Source: OMG group bacterium (GTDB lineage: Bacteria; Pseudomonadota; Gammaproteobacteria; Pseudomonadales; Azotimanducaceae). Taken from it: a DNA stretch of 34,441 bases. The notes beneath the pieces were generated by a model. It saw only the letters and a list, made by a program, of their open reading frames with translations, did no database searches and had not been told where the DNA came from. Within the stretch, counting starts at the first letter, position 1, and each line of letters begins with the position of its first letter. Where the stretch lies: assembly GCA_012267385.1 (NCBI GenBank), contig JAAXGW010000020.1, positions 11,654 to 46,094 on the forward strand, in the 5' to 3' direction. Below are positions 27,761 to 34,441 of the stretch, in pieces. Position numbers and translations under genes: made by a program.

Positions 27761-28234
27761 ATGTTTAAGAAAACAGCATTTAACCTTAGTTTAGTAGCTT
27801 CATTTATTCTCATTTTTGCAGGAATTCCTGAGGTAAATGTGAATATGTCCTCTGCCGACACTGGCACGAAGATAGAAGTACGTACGATTGGATCAGTTGC
27901 ACATGCTGATGGGGAAGACCACGCTTGCGGTGATGATGTGATAACATGGAAAATATTTAAACATGCTTTCTCACATTGCAAGTGGTGGAGTTGGGCATTC
28001 TTAATAGCTCTGTTGGTGGCTGCTTTTGCTGGTGTCGCGGCGCTTGTTGCTGCAAGTAAGGGATCTTTTTTACTTCTCGCCGAAAAAATCTGGCGATGGA
28101 TACAAGCGAGCGGTGTCGCGGCCAGTGCTGTGCTAGCTGTCGTAAATTTCATTTGCTACCCCGGTTCCATGTGCGAGAATGAAGACGATGATGATGAAGC
28201 ATCAGAAATCTTGGAAGCATTGCTAGCGTTATGA
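27761..28234 (+). CDS. Small exported/membrane protein, first gene of a three-gene operon
   Basis: Not recognised. 157 residues. GGAG lies 8 bases before the ATG. An N-terminal signal-like segment (about 5-23) is followed by a polar part ending in an AHA-DGE possible cleavage site, then four cysteines in two clusters (DHACGDD, FSHCKWW; FICYPGSMC). Two hydrophobic helices (about 77-98 and 112-133) follow, and the end is very acidic (ENEDDDDEASE). The arrangement of a signal segment, amphipathic or hydrophobic helices and cysteines is seen in secreted peptides, pore-forming proteins and holin-like proteins, but no homology is claimed. The stop overlaps the next start as ATGA. Confidence 0.65.
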   Translation: MFKKTAFNLSLVASFILIFAGIPEVNVNMSSADTGTKIEVRTIGSVAHADGEDHACGDDVITWKIFKHAFSHCKWWSWAFLIALLVAAFAGVAALVAASKGSFLLLAEKIWRWIQASGVAASAVLAVVNFICYPGSMCENEDDDDEASEILEALLAL

Positions 28235-28485
28235 CTAAGAAAACAGAAATCTTGAATCCTAAAAAGTTTTTATTGCTCGTTGCGGTAGACTTCGCGCTTC
28301 TTGTGTCGGTTATTGTCTTTGTTATGAGACCAGTGGGAAATTACTTTTATGACTGCGGAATGCCTAGCTGGGCTATAACGAGTATTTTGGGACCTTTTTT
28401 GGTAGCATATTTGGTAGTAAACGGAATTGTCTGCCACAAGTTGTGTTGTAAATTTTCTATTTATTCCTCAGATGACTTAGATTAA
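28231..28485 (+). CDS. Small membrane protein with two spans, second gene of the operon
   Basis: Not recognised. 84 residues. A short basic start (MTKKTEILNPKK) is followed by two membrane helices (about 13-32 and 47-66) and a cysteine-rich end (GIVCHKLCCKF). The ATG overlaps the stop of the previous gene (ATGA), so translation is coupled. The size and topology recall immunity or accessory proteins of peptide operons, but this is only analogy. Confidence 0.6.
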   Translation: MTKKTEILNPKKFLLLVAVDFALLVSVIVFVMRPVGNYFYDCGMPSWAITSILGPFLVAYLVVNGIVCHKLCCKFSIYSSDDLD

Positions 28486-28510
28486 CTACCTGTTCATAGG
28501 TATTCGTTTT

Positions 28511-28762
28511 TTGTTCTTTTGGGTGCTGTATCACATAGGAATATCAATAGTTCTTGGACTTATGGTAGGGTTTATATTCCTAGTACCAAGCCATCCGGAT
28601 GTAGAACATTACCATACTCCAGAAGAATGGATCGAGGTAATGAATAACGGCTATATTGTCGCGGCTGGTTTTGTATCTTTAGTCGTTTCAGCTTTGTTAT
28701 CAGGATGGCAGCAATTTCGGTACTACAAGCGCAAAAAGGAGAGTAAATTACAAGCTAGCTAG
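28511..28762 (+). CDS. Small membrane protein with two spans, third gene of the operon
   Basis: Not recognised. 83 residues from TTG 28511 (AGG 10 bases upstream; no upstream ATG in frame). Two membrane helices (about 2-26 and 48-67) flank an acidic loop (HPDVEHYHTPEEWIEVMN), and the tail is strongly basic (RYYKRKKESK). The 25-base gap to the second gene contains a small hairpin (TACCT / AGGTA, 28487-28502) that covers the AGG. The gene ends 10 bases before an IS3 remnant, so the operon may have been cut at this point. Confidence 0.5.
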   Translation: MFFWVLYHIGISIVLGLMVGFIFLVPSHPDVEHYHTPEEWIEVMNNGYIVAAGFVSLVVSALLSGWQQFRYYKRKKESKLQAS

Positions 28763-28772
28763 CGTAGTGAAG

Positions 28773-29552
28773 TATGCACGAGTTAGTGGACAACAAAGAA
28801 TTTGTTGTTGAGCCTGTGGGGATGTGGGGAACTCGGCAGAGTTGTCCACATTTCCATGGGCTACGTACCTTCGATTGTTTGAACGATTATTCATACTAAG
28901 CTGCTTTCCTCTCGGTATGCGCATGTTCAAATTCCACCGGCGATCGAAAATCTAAGGCCGAATGCAATCGTGTTCGGTTCTAGAAACCTTCAATATATTC
29001 AAAGATTTTCAATGCCGCTTCCGACCGCGTCGCGACGCGCCGTCGCCGTTGCTGGTGAATCAACTCCTTTTCCAACGACGCGAAGAAACTCTCGGCCATG
29101 GCATGGTCGTAACAGTTTCCCACTGCGCCCATGGACGGTGTGATATTAGACCGCCTGAAACGCCGTTGAGGTATACTGCGAACCGCGATTTGAATGATGC
29201 AGGACACCGCCTTGAGGACGCCGTTCCGAGATCGCTGTTTGCAGTGCTCGAACCATCAATTCGGTACCCTGTCGCGCACGGGTCGACCCACCCACGATCC
29301 GGCGCGCAAACACATCTTTAAGGACCGCTCAATACCACGTCCCTTCATGGTCGGCACATCCGTCGCCTCTGCCACCCAGATTGGGTTTGGTCGGTCGGCT
29401 CGAAATTACCGTTTGACGAGATCGCTCGCCACCGCCGACCCGCCCGCGCTCACTTGATGATCTGCTCTCGATACTCTGCAGGATAATGCTTCCTGGACAT
29501 AATTGACTCCTCCTAAAAAGAAAATTTAATTATGTCCACTAACTAGTGCACA
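28773..29552 (-). mobile_element. Decayed IS3-family element, copy A
   Basis: Ends carry imperfect inverted repeats: TATGCACGAGTTAGTGGACA at 28773 and the complement of TGTGCACTAGTTAGTGGACA ending at 29552. Full-length elements are about 1.2 kb; this one has about 780 bases, with much of orfA and the first half of orfB missing or scrambled. It is the same element type as copy C at 33721, in opposite orientation. No target-site duplication is evident. Confidence 0.8.
28980..29500 (-). pseudogene. IS3-family transposase fragments (orfA start and orfB end), copy A
   Basis: Starting at ATG 29500 with a strong GGAGG upstream, the frame reads MSRKHYPAEYREQI as in copy C but stops after 16 codons. 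Fragments of orfB follow in other frames (a PNPIWVAEATDVPT stretch around the first catalytic Asp). The last part, 28980-29207, has the terminal region with GAVGNCYDHAMAESFFASLEKEL (the third acidic residue). Several frameshifts and an internal deletion make it inactive. Confidence 0.8.
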
Positions 29553-29575
29553 CTCCATAGCGACTTAAATCTACC

Positions 29576-29605
29576 AATGCCCCGTGTTAATCGGGGCATT
29601 TTAAT
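29576..29605. terminator. Rho-independent terminator between IS copies
   Basis: Perfect 9-base stem AATGCCCCG (29576-29584) / CGGGGCATT (29592-29600), loop TGTTAAT, followed by TTAAT on plus. It may be the original terminator of the 27761-28762 operon, now separated from it by IS copy A. Confidence 0.7.
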
Positions 29606-29693
29606 ATCCGGATACAACACGCTCTCTGAGTTCATGAGAAGTTGTAAATAGTGTGTATAATCACAGTGAGATTTAATCTCGAAGGAGGTCATA

Positions 29694-29829
29694 GTGTTCA
29701 GCCCATTTAAGCGTAAATCCAAGCCCCTACCGCGTGAAGTAAGAGAGGCAATGGAAGACCCGAATTTCAGAAACAGGTGCGGGACTTAATGCTCGCTTAG
29801 CAACAGACGAGTTGGTAAGAAAACATTGA
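29694..29829 (+). pseudogene. Frameshifted mini-gene with strong ribosome binding site
   Basis: GTG 29694 is preceded by GAAGGAGGTC with 3-4 bases' further spacing and by a TATAAT at 29656-29661. The first frame reads MFSPFKRKSKPLPREVREAM then EDPNF and ends at 29789 after RNRCGT. In the next frame the sequence QKQVRDLMLA, then in the third LATDELVRKH to a TGA at 29827-29829, look like the lost continuation, which would give a protein of about 47 residues. Two single-base losses would explain this. The gene stops 4 bases before the IS3 element at 29833. Not recognised; the short first-frame peptide could alternatively be the real product. Confidence 0.4.
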
Positions 29830-29836
29830 AGTTGCC

Positions 29837-30727
29837 TCAGTTTGATAGACGGTTCATTTTGGGATTTGCCACCGAACCATGTTCTTGAGCAAATCTCTGT
29901 TCATATGCTACTAGAGAGCGATCATCCAGCGCTGAATGAATTCGACGTGGATTGTAGAAGCCGTCCAAGTAGCTAAAGACTTCTCGGCTCGCCTCCGCAC
30001 GGGTGCGAAAACGGTGTCGCAGTTGGCGATCGATTATCTCGGTCTCCAAGGTCGCAAACAAGCTTTCCGCCATCGCGTTGTCATAGCAATCGCCGACGGA
30101 TCCCATGGACACTTTCACGTTCGCCGCGGCACACGCTTGTCGAAACTGGAGCGACGCGTATTGTGAACCATGATCCGAGTGATGAATGACTTGCGTGGGA
30201 CGTCGAGTTCGGATCGCCATCTGCAACGCACGCACCATCAACTCGGCATCCTGCCTAGCAGACATGGACCACCCGACGACGCGACGGGAAAAAACATCTT
30301 GAATCGCCGCCAAATAGACCGTTCCTTCCGCGGTGGGGATGTACGTCGCATCCGCTACCCAAAGTTGATTCGGTCGCTCAGCACGAAAGCTCCGACGGAC
30401 TTGATCCGGTGCCACAACCATCGTTCCCGGCCGCTTCGGCTTACCCTTACGACGACGGCGACAGACGCCTCGCAAACCCAGTTGCAACATCAAACGCGCG
30501 ACCCGACGACGACTGGTGCGAACCCCTTGTTCACGTAACGTCGCAGGAATCCGCGGGGTGCCGTACACCCCGCGGGAAGCGGTATAAATCGCCTTGATCT
30601 GTGTCATTAATGCTTGATCGACGTCGGACCGTTGCGACGGTAACCGATCTCGCCAAGCATAGTAGCCGCTCCGGGAGACACGAAGCTGGCGACACAATGC
30701 ACTGATCGTAAATTCGGCCTGGTGCAC
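29837..30727 (-). CDS. IS3-family transposase orfB (catalytic, DDE)
   Basis: 296 residues from GTG 30727. HTH_21-like start (FTISALCRQLRVSRSGYYAW), then the integrase core with all three catalytic residues: Asp in WVADATYIPT, Asp in HHSDHGSQYA and Glu in NAMAESLFATLETE; ends FYNPRRIHSALDD. Its frame is open upstream past the orfA stop (VFEFLDVHQAEF), consistent with production of an OrfAB fusion by -1 frameshifting, as in other IS3 elements, although no classic A6G slippery site is obvious. Appears intact. Confidence 0.93.
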   Translation of the reverse strand: MHQAEFTISALCRQLRVSRSGYYAWRDRLPSQRSDVDQALMTQIKAIYTASRGVYGTPRIPATLREQGVRTSRRRVARLMLQLGLRGVCRRRRKGKPKRPGTMVVAPDQVRRSFRAERPNQLWVADATYIPTAEGTVYLAAIQDVFSRRVVGWSMSARQDAELMVRALQMAIRTRRPTQVIHHSDHGSQYASLQFRQACAAANVKVSMGSVGDCYDNAMAESLFATLETEIIDRQLRHRFRTRAEASREVFSYLDGFYNPRRIHSALDDRSLVAYEQRFAQEHGSVANPKMNRLSN

Positions 30728-30729
30728 GT

Positions 30730-31017
30730 CTAGGAACTCGAAGACCGCGGTCGGGTCTTGGTCGTTTCCGTCGTCGCGAACCAGGCCGCGGCCTTTGCCA
30801 AGACGTCTCGCTCTTCTTCTAGTCGAGCATTCTCACGGCGTAAAGCGCGCTCGCGTTCGCGCCAACCTAACGGTCTCTCTTGAGCTTCTTTCAGCCAATT
30901 CCGAACCGTTTGATCAGCGAGACCAAATTCCTTCGCCACCGACGTGATCGAACGCCCCGACTGCACCAAGGCGACTATCTGTTCTCGATACTCCAAAGAG
31001 TAGTGCTTTCTTGCCAT
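30730..31017 (-). CDS. IS3-family transposase orfA (HTH, DNA binding)
   Basis: 95 residues. HTH_Tnp_1-type start (RKHYSLEYREQIVALVQSG, SVAKEFGLADQTVRNWLKEA), then a leucine-zipper-like helix rich in R and E (ERERALRRENARLEEERDVL) and AKAAAWFA. It ends two bases before the orfB start codon in another frame. Complete. Confidence 0.92.
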   Translation of the reverse strand: MARKHYSLEYREQIVALVQSGRSITSVAKEFGLADQTVRNWLKEAQERPLGWRERERALRRENARLEEERDVLAKAAAWFATTETTKTRPRSSSS

Positions 31018-31355
31018 AATATGGACTCCTTAACATTTTCTAATTGTAGATGTCCATCAAACTGAGGCAGCTCCACTATTAGCCATACCGATTACTTCTA
31101 GCCCATAGGAGAGTTACTACTGCCGTCGCGACTCGACCTGTAGTTATCTCGTTTCCTTTTCACGCATTTCCAAAACCCTAAGAGTCCGTATCGCAGTTGT
31201 TTTGCCGGAATGTTCTCTGGCAATTTTGCGAATTGGCGTAAGTTTCGAACTGTAACGGATTCGGTAAAGTCCAAATTAGAAATTCTGTGGGTGGGTCGCA
31301 ACCGATCAAGCGTCTTCCGTTCTGTCGCAACGCGAATCCTATTTCTCAATATGTA

Positions 31356-33317
31356 CTAGAGTCCTAAAAACGGCATAGTAGGTATTGGCATCGATTCTAA
31401 TTGTTCCAGCCCTTCCTCTAAATCTTCCATGTCTTCTTCGGAAATGTACTCCTTCAATGACTCTATTTCTTGATCGCTGAAGGAACTACTCAATTGATCC
31501 ATAATTATTGCTTGTACCGCGACCTGGGAACGAGCTTCTTCGTGGGGTATGGCATCAAGTGTTGCAAACACGTCCATTTCGGGTTCATTTCCCGTGAGCC
31601 CAGACAACATGGTCCCGGATAAAGACATCGCACCAACAGTTGTGTAGTAATTCAATTGATCTTCCTCAGACAATTCTTTTCCGAGCTCAATAGCTTCAGT
31701 GATCCTACCTTGCATAGCTAAACCACCACCAACGCCCGTATAAGCAGTTTTTTTGGACGCTCCTCCTGCACGAACTTTAGGAAGCAGTTCTAAAGCTTTG
31801 TCGACGTTCGTATAAGACAATGTTGCAAGGACGCTCGCCTCAAATCCTACACCATCTTCATTCAGCGGGAGCTCCAGGGCTATGTTAAACGCTTTCTCAG
31901 GATCTTTACTCGCTAAGGTGGTTAACATCGTACCAATTACTTGGGACCTGATAGCTTCTGTATTCGGGTTGGTCTGTGCCCAATTCAGTGCAGCCTCGGG
32001 GTCTTTTTCAGCCCAAGAGAACGCAATGCTCATGGCTGCTTGACCCTTCTTCGTATCGCTCTCAATATCATCAAACAGAGGTAGTGCATCGTCTATAGAT
32101 TCTCGAGACAAATGAGAGATACCACTTACTCGAGCCGCATCCTGAACCTCAGAAGGAAGATGTGGTATTGAATCTACCATCCCTTTTATATCGTTACGAG
32201 CCCAAGATCTAAACACGTCATCTACGTACTCGTTTCTTTGTGAAGTCGAATCGATGGTTAGTACTTTATTCAACGCATCCATAGGGCTGTCCTCAGCCCA
32301 CTCGTTCAGTATCGAATACATGTATGGGTTATAACTCATACCGAACAAGCCGCCACCCCCGGTATCGAACTGTATTGCATAGTCAAACGCTGCTTCAGGA
32401 TTGTCTTCAGCGGCAATTTTCAGGCCATATCGAGTAATACTTTCTTTGAACTCTTCGTCTTCAATAGCTTCGGTTACCGTATCTAAAACTAGGACACCTT
32501 CTTCTTTTATCCAAGCATTGACAATATTGTTTATTCTCGATCTGTTGTCTTGGGTTAGCATGTTCGGGTCTGCAGAGAGTGTTGCCCACGCCTCTGCTGG
32601 ATTCTCCGCTTCCTCTTCTCGTAAATTTCGATCGACAAGGTTTTGTATGTAGTTTGTGTCTCCAAGACGATTTGCTAATGTTCTCAATTCATCTATGGGA
32701 AGAGTTTGATTCAAGTCCAGAATAGCCCTCTTAGCCGCAGGAACATAGATAGAGTCATCCAAACTCGTGACAAAATCTACTGCACGATCGAGATCAAAAC
32801 TCGCCCACTCACGGGCGAGAGTATAGGAAAGGGAAGTTTGTTGCTCAGACTCAAGATCAAGAAATAGAGAACCAGCTACTTCGTCGTTTACATGGACCAG
32901 CCGAGTCAATATAGTTCTACGGATGCTGTCTGACAACCAAGGATCATCCGACTCGCTGTATTCGTAGCTCAATGATTCATTAAACAGCTCGACAAGTTGA
33001 TCTTCTTCGGATTGAGAAACCAAGGAATACAAAGCAGCAAATCTATTGAACGTCTTTGAATAGTTGGTGAGTATGTCTGCTAATGAATCAACTTCGTACA
33101 CCCCCTTTGATTGACTCTCTTGACGAGGAGACGGTTTACTATTGTCGTCATTCTCTGCGATCGTTGAAGAATTGTCTTCGGAAACAACTGTAGGATCAGC
33201 TTCTCCCAACGGTAGAGTGTAGTAGAGGACTATCAGTACGATCACCGCTAATCCTGCGCCGAGTAGGAATACGATGGTGTCTCGTACTGATCGATTTGAG
33301 GTTGCACTTGTGTTCAT
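31356..33317 (-). CDS. Membrane-anchored helical-repeat protein of unknown function
   Basis: 653 residues; AGGAGA lies 7 bases before the ATG, so the start is sound. One membrane anchor (about 14-34, TIVFLLGAGLAVIVLIVLYY), then a serine- and acid-rich linker (about 40-75). A long all-helical region follows in which a unit of about 30-40 residues recurs with WA near one end and DPEAA / NPAEAW / SPMDAL near the start (for example ENPAEAWATL, DNPEAAFDYA, DSPMDALNKV, KDPEAALNWA, KDPEKAFNIA). This resembles TPR-like or SEL1-like superhelices and probably forms a periplasmic scaffold. The C-terminus is acidic and methionine/proline-rich. No enzyme motif seen. Similar low-complexity repeat proteins occur in other bacteria, but I cannot name a family. 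Confidence 0.75.
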   Translation of the reverse strand: MNTSATSNRSVRDTIVFLLGAGLAVIVLIVLYYTLPLGEADPTVVSEDNSSTIAENDDNSKPSPRQESQSKGVYEVDSLADILTNYSKTFNRFAALYSLVSQSEEDQLVELFNESLSYEYSESDDPWLSDSIRRTILTRLVHVNDEVAGSLFLDLESEQQTSLSYTLAREWASFDLDRAVDFVTSLDDSIYVPAAKRAILDLNQTLPIDELRTLANRLGDTNYIQNLVDRNLREEEAENPAEAWATLSADPNMLTQDNRSRINNIVNAWIKEEGVLVLDTVTEAIEDEEFKESITRYGLKIAAEDNPEAAFDYAIQFDTGGGGLFGMSYNPYMYSILNEWAEDSPMDALNKVLTIDSTSQRNEYVDDVFRSWARNDIKGMVDSIPHLPSEVQDAARVSGISHLSRESIDDALPLFDDIESDTKKGQAAMSIAFSWAEKDPEAALNWAQTNPNTEAIRSQVIGTMLTTLASKDPEKAFNIALELPLNEDGVGFEASVLATLSYTNVDKALELLPKVRAGGASKKTAYTGVGGGLAMQGRITEAIELGKELSEEDQLNYYTTVGAMSLSGTMLSGLTGNEPEMDVFATLDAIPHEEARSQVAVQAIIMDQLSSSFSDQEIESLKEYISEEDMEDLEEGLEQLESMPIPTMPFLGL

Positions 33318-33720
33318 CGAAGTATCTCCTGTGAATTGTTGATGTGAATTTGTGGAACTTTTAGTTTTTGAGACTTGCTATGTGTTAGCTGTTATTGTCA
33401 TATGCTGGTATGGAACAATCAAGGTATATTGACTCGAAATTCGAGACTTTGCAAATCGAAGTATGATCTTTTCAGTTGTGTTATAGATACTCGTAATCGC
33501 TCAAGTCTATTAGTGACAGCAGCTTGATTTGGCTGCGTAACTGATGAAACTTAATCGACAGTGATTCTCACTACCTCTCGTGACTATTAGGCTTAGCACA
33601 TGTTTAGTAACAATTATAAACTGAGGACAACATTCAAGATGATCTGAAATAGAGTTGAAAAACCTCGTGGTCAAGGATTAGACTAACCTCAGTAATACGC
33701 ATCGAGTTTCAGTTGTGGAG
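33318..33720. other. 403-base intergenic region without gene
   Basis: AT-rich and without a coding frame of note. It must contain the promoter of the minus-strand 653-residue protein gene; only weak matches are seen (TTGATT near 33423 on the minus strand). Ends at the IS3 copy C terminus. Confidence 0.6.
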
Positions 33721-33775
33721 TGTGCACTAGTTAGTGGACATAATTTAATTTTCTTTTTAAGAGGAGGAATCAATT

Positions 33776-34048
33776 ATGTCCAGGAAGCATTATCCAGCAG
33801 AATATCGAGAGCAGATCGTCAAGTTAGCGCGTGCGGGTCGCAGTGCGGCATCGTTAGCCCAAGAGTTTGAGCCGACAGAGCCGACGATCCGTAGTTGGAT
33901 CGCTGCTGCCAACGGTACCGTGACCTCAGAGGAGGTGGAACTGCGCCGCGAGTTGCGGCAGGTGAAGCGGAAGCTGGTTCGGGTCGAAGAAGAGAATGCG
34001 ATCTTCGCAAAGGCCGCGGCCGAGTGGGTCACCTCAACGGTGGAATGA
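33776..34048 (+). CDS. IS3-family transposase orfA, copy C
   Basis: 90 residues. GGAGG lies 8-12 bases before the ATG. HTH start (MSRKHYPAEYREQIVKLARA, SLAQEFEPTEPTIRSWIAAA), coiled-coil part (EEVELRRELRQVKRKLVRVE) and AIFAKAAAEW. Apparently complete except for the C-terminus, where it runs into deleted sequence and stops. Confidence 0.85.
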   Translation: MSRKHYPAEYREQIVKLARAGRSAASLAQEFEPTEPTIRSWIAAANGTVTSEEVELRRELRQVKRKLVRVEEENAIFAKAAAEWVTSTVE

Positions 34049-34396
34049 GCACGGGCCAAGCGACCTCTGAGCCATGGTACGATCCGGCATTCTGATCATG
34101 GTAGCCAGGACACGAGCGATGCCTATCGTCAATGTCTGCGACGGAACGGTTTGAAGATCGATATGGGAAGAGTTCGGACCTGCGCGGACCACGCGTCAGC
34201 CGAAAGTGTATTTGGACTGCTCAAACGAGAGCTCGTGAATCGACACCAGTTTCGGACTCGGCAAGAAGCGGTCGACAAGATCAACCAGTACTTCTTGAAC
34301 GCCTACAATTCTTGGCGACGAGTTCCTTTCGTGAGCAACCAAAACAAGAATGGTCAGCAACATCACTATTCGACCTCGAACGGTGTCGCGCAATGA
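34049..34396 (+). pseudogene. IS3-family transposase orfB remnant, copy C
   Basis: In the same frame immediately after the orfA stop: RHSDHGSQDTSDAYRQCLRR (second catalytic Asp), CADHASAESVFGLLKREL (Glu) and INQYFLNAYNSWRR. The N-terminal half, with the first catalytic Asp, is absent (several hundred bases deleted), and the C-terminus decays after YNSWRR. Inactive. Confidence 0.8.
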
Positions 34397-34441
34397 TCAA
34401 AATGTGTTTAAGAACCTGTCCCCCAAAACGTGCTCAGACCC

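Larger units (their letters stand above)
29833..31069 (-). mobile_element. Intact IS3-family element, copy B
   Basis: 1237 bases bounded by TGCCTCAGTTTGATAGAC (29833-29850) and the complement of TGCCTCAGTTTGATGGAC (31052-31069), 17 of 18 matching. It contains overlapping-frame orfA and orfB on the minus strand. A target-site duplication is not evident in the flanking 3-4 bases. It is more GC-rich than the host genes and differs from copies A and C in its ends and proteins. Confidence 0.92.
33721..34441 (+). mobile_element. IS3-family element, copy C, internally deleted and running to the window end
   Basis: Left terminal repeat TGTGCACTAGTTAGTGGACA at 33721-33740. It contains an intact orfA followed directly by the end of orfB; the first catalytic region is missing. 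The right end is not seen before the window edge. Same family as copy A, opposite orientation. Confidence 0.8.

Noticed and set aside
31098-31349. 83-codon minus-strand ORF directly after the 653-residue gene
   Set aside because: TTG start without Shine-Dalgarno sequence, very Arg-rich low-complexity end, no family; probably chance.

Overview
The window reads as chromosomal DNA of an unidentified gammaproteobacterium. The main support is the tRNA-Pro/Arg/His – tig – clpP – clpX – hup – ppiD order, together with NhaB, SohB, NfuA, cobalamin-dependent MetH and a TonB-free outer-membrane porin of the alginate-export type. The core genes are moderately AT-rich (for example 25 G+C in bases 6001-6060). 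The left edge and the insertion sequences are clearly richer in G+C (38 of 60 in bases 481-540). No species can be named from the sequence alone.

Layout. 1-1650: a GC-rich, partly decayed AbiE-type toxin/antitoxin pair. 1700-2850: tRNA-Pro with its own promoter, a membrane-protein ORF whose end runs into tRNA-Arg, then tRNA-Arg and tRNA-His. 2894-10279: a housekeeping block on the plus strand for protein folding, proteolysis and replication: an enlarged, divergent trigger factor, ClpP, ClpX, a terminator, HU, PpiD, RNase HI and the DnaQ exonuclease. lon, usually found between clpX and hup in this block, is absent here. 10309-16995: NhaB (minus), then SohB and an AcuI/YhdH-type reductase (plus), a KefB-type antiporter and a nuclease-fold hypothetical (minus), and a small DUF385/Ddn-like protein (plus). 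17134-23377: MetH (minus), NfuA plus an acidic exported protein of unknown role (plus), and the porin (minus). 24083-25408: an orphan AAA_14/DUF4143 ATPase, followed by about 600 bases with no convincing gene.

From about 26000 to the end the window is an accessory zone. It holds a 71-residue orphan gene, a split IS1595-type transposase, a three-gene operon of small membrane proteins behind a long structured leader, one intact IS3-family element (29833-31069), two decayed IS3-family copies of another type in opposite orientation (28773-29552 and 33721 onward), a frameshifted mini-gene, and a 653-residue membrane-anchored helical-repeat protein of unknown function. The least explained parts are the small membrane-protein operon (27549-28762), the 653-residue protein, and the enlarged trigger factor.

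A recurrent trait is the use of TTG starts, twice as a TTGA overlap with the preceding stop (rnhA/dnaQ and sohB/acuI), plus at least two promoters that sit so close to the ATG that the messages would be nearly leaderless.
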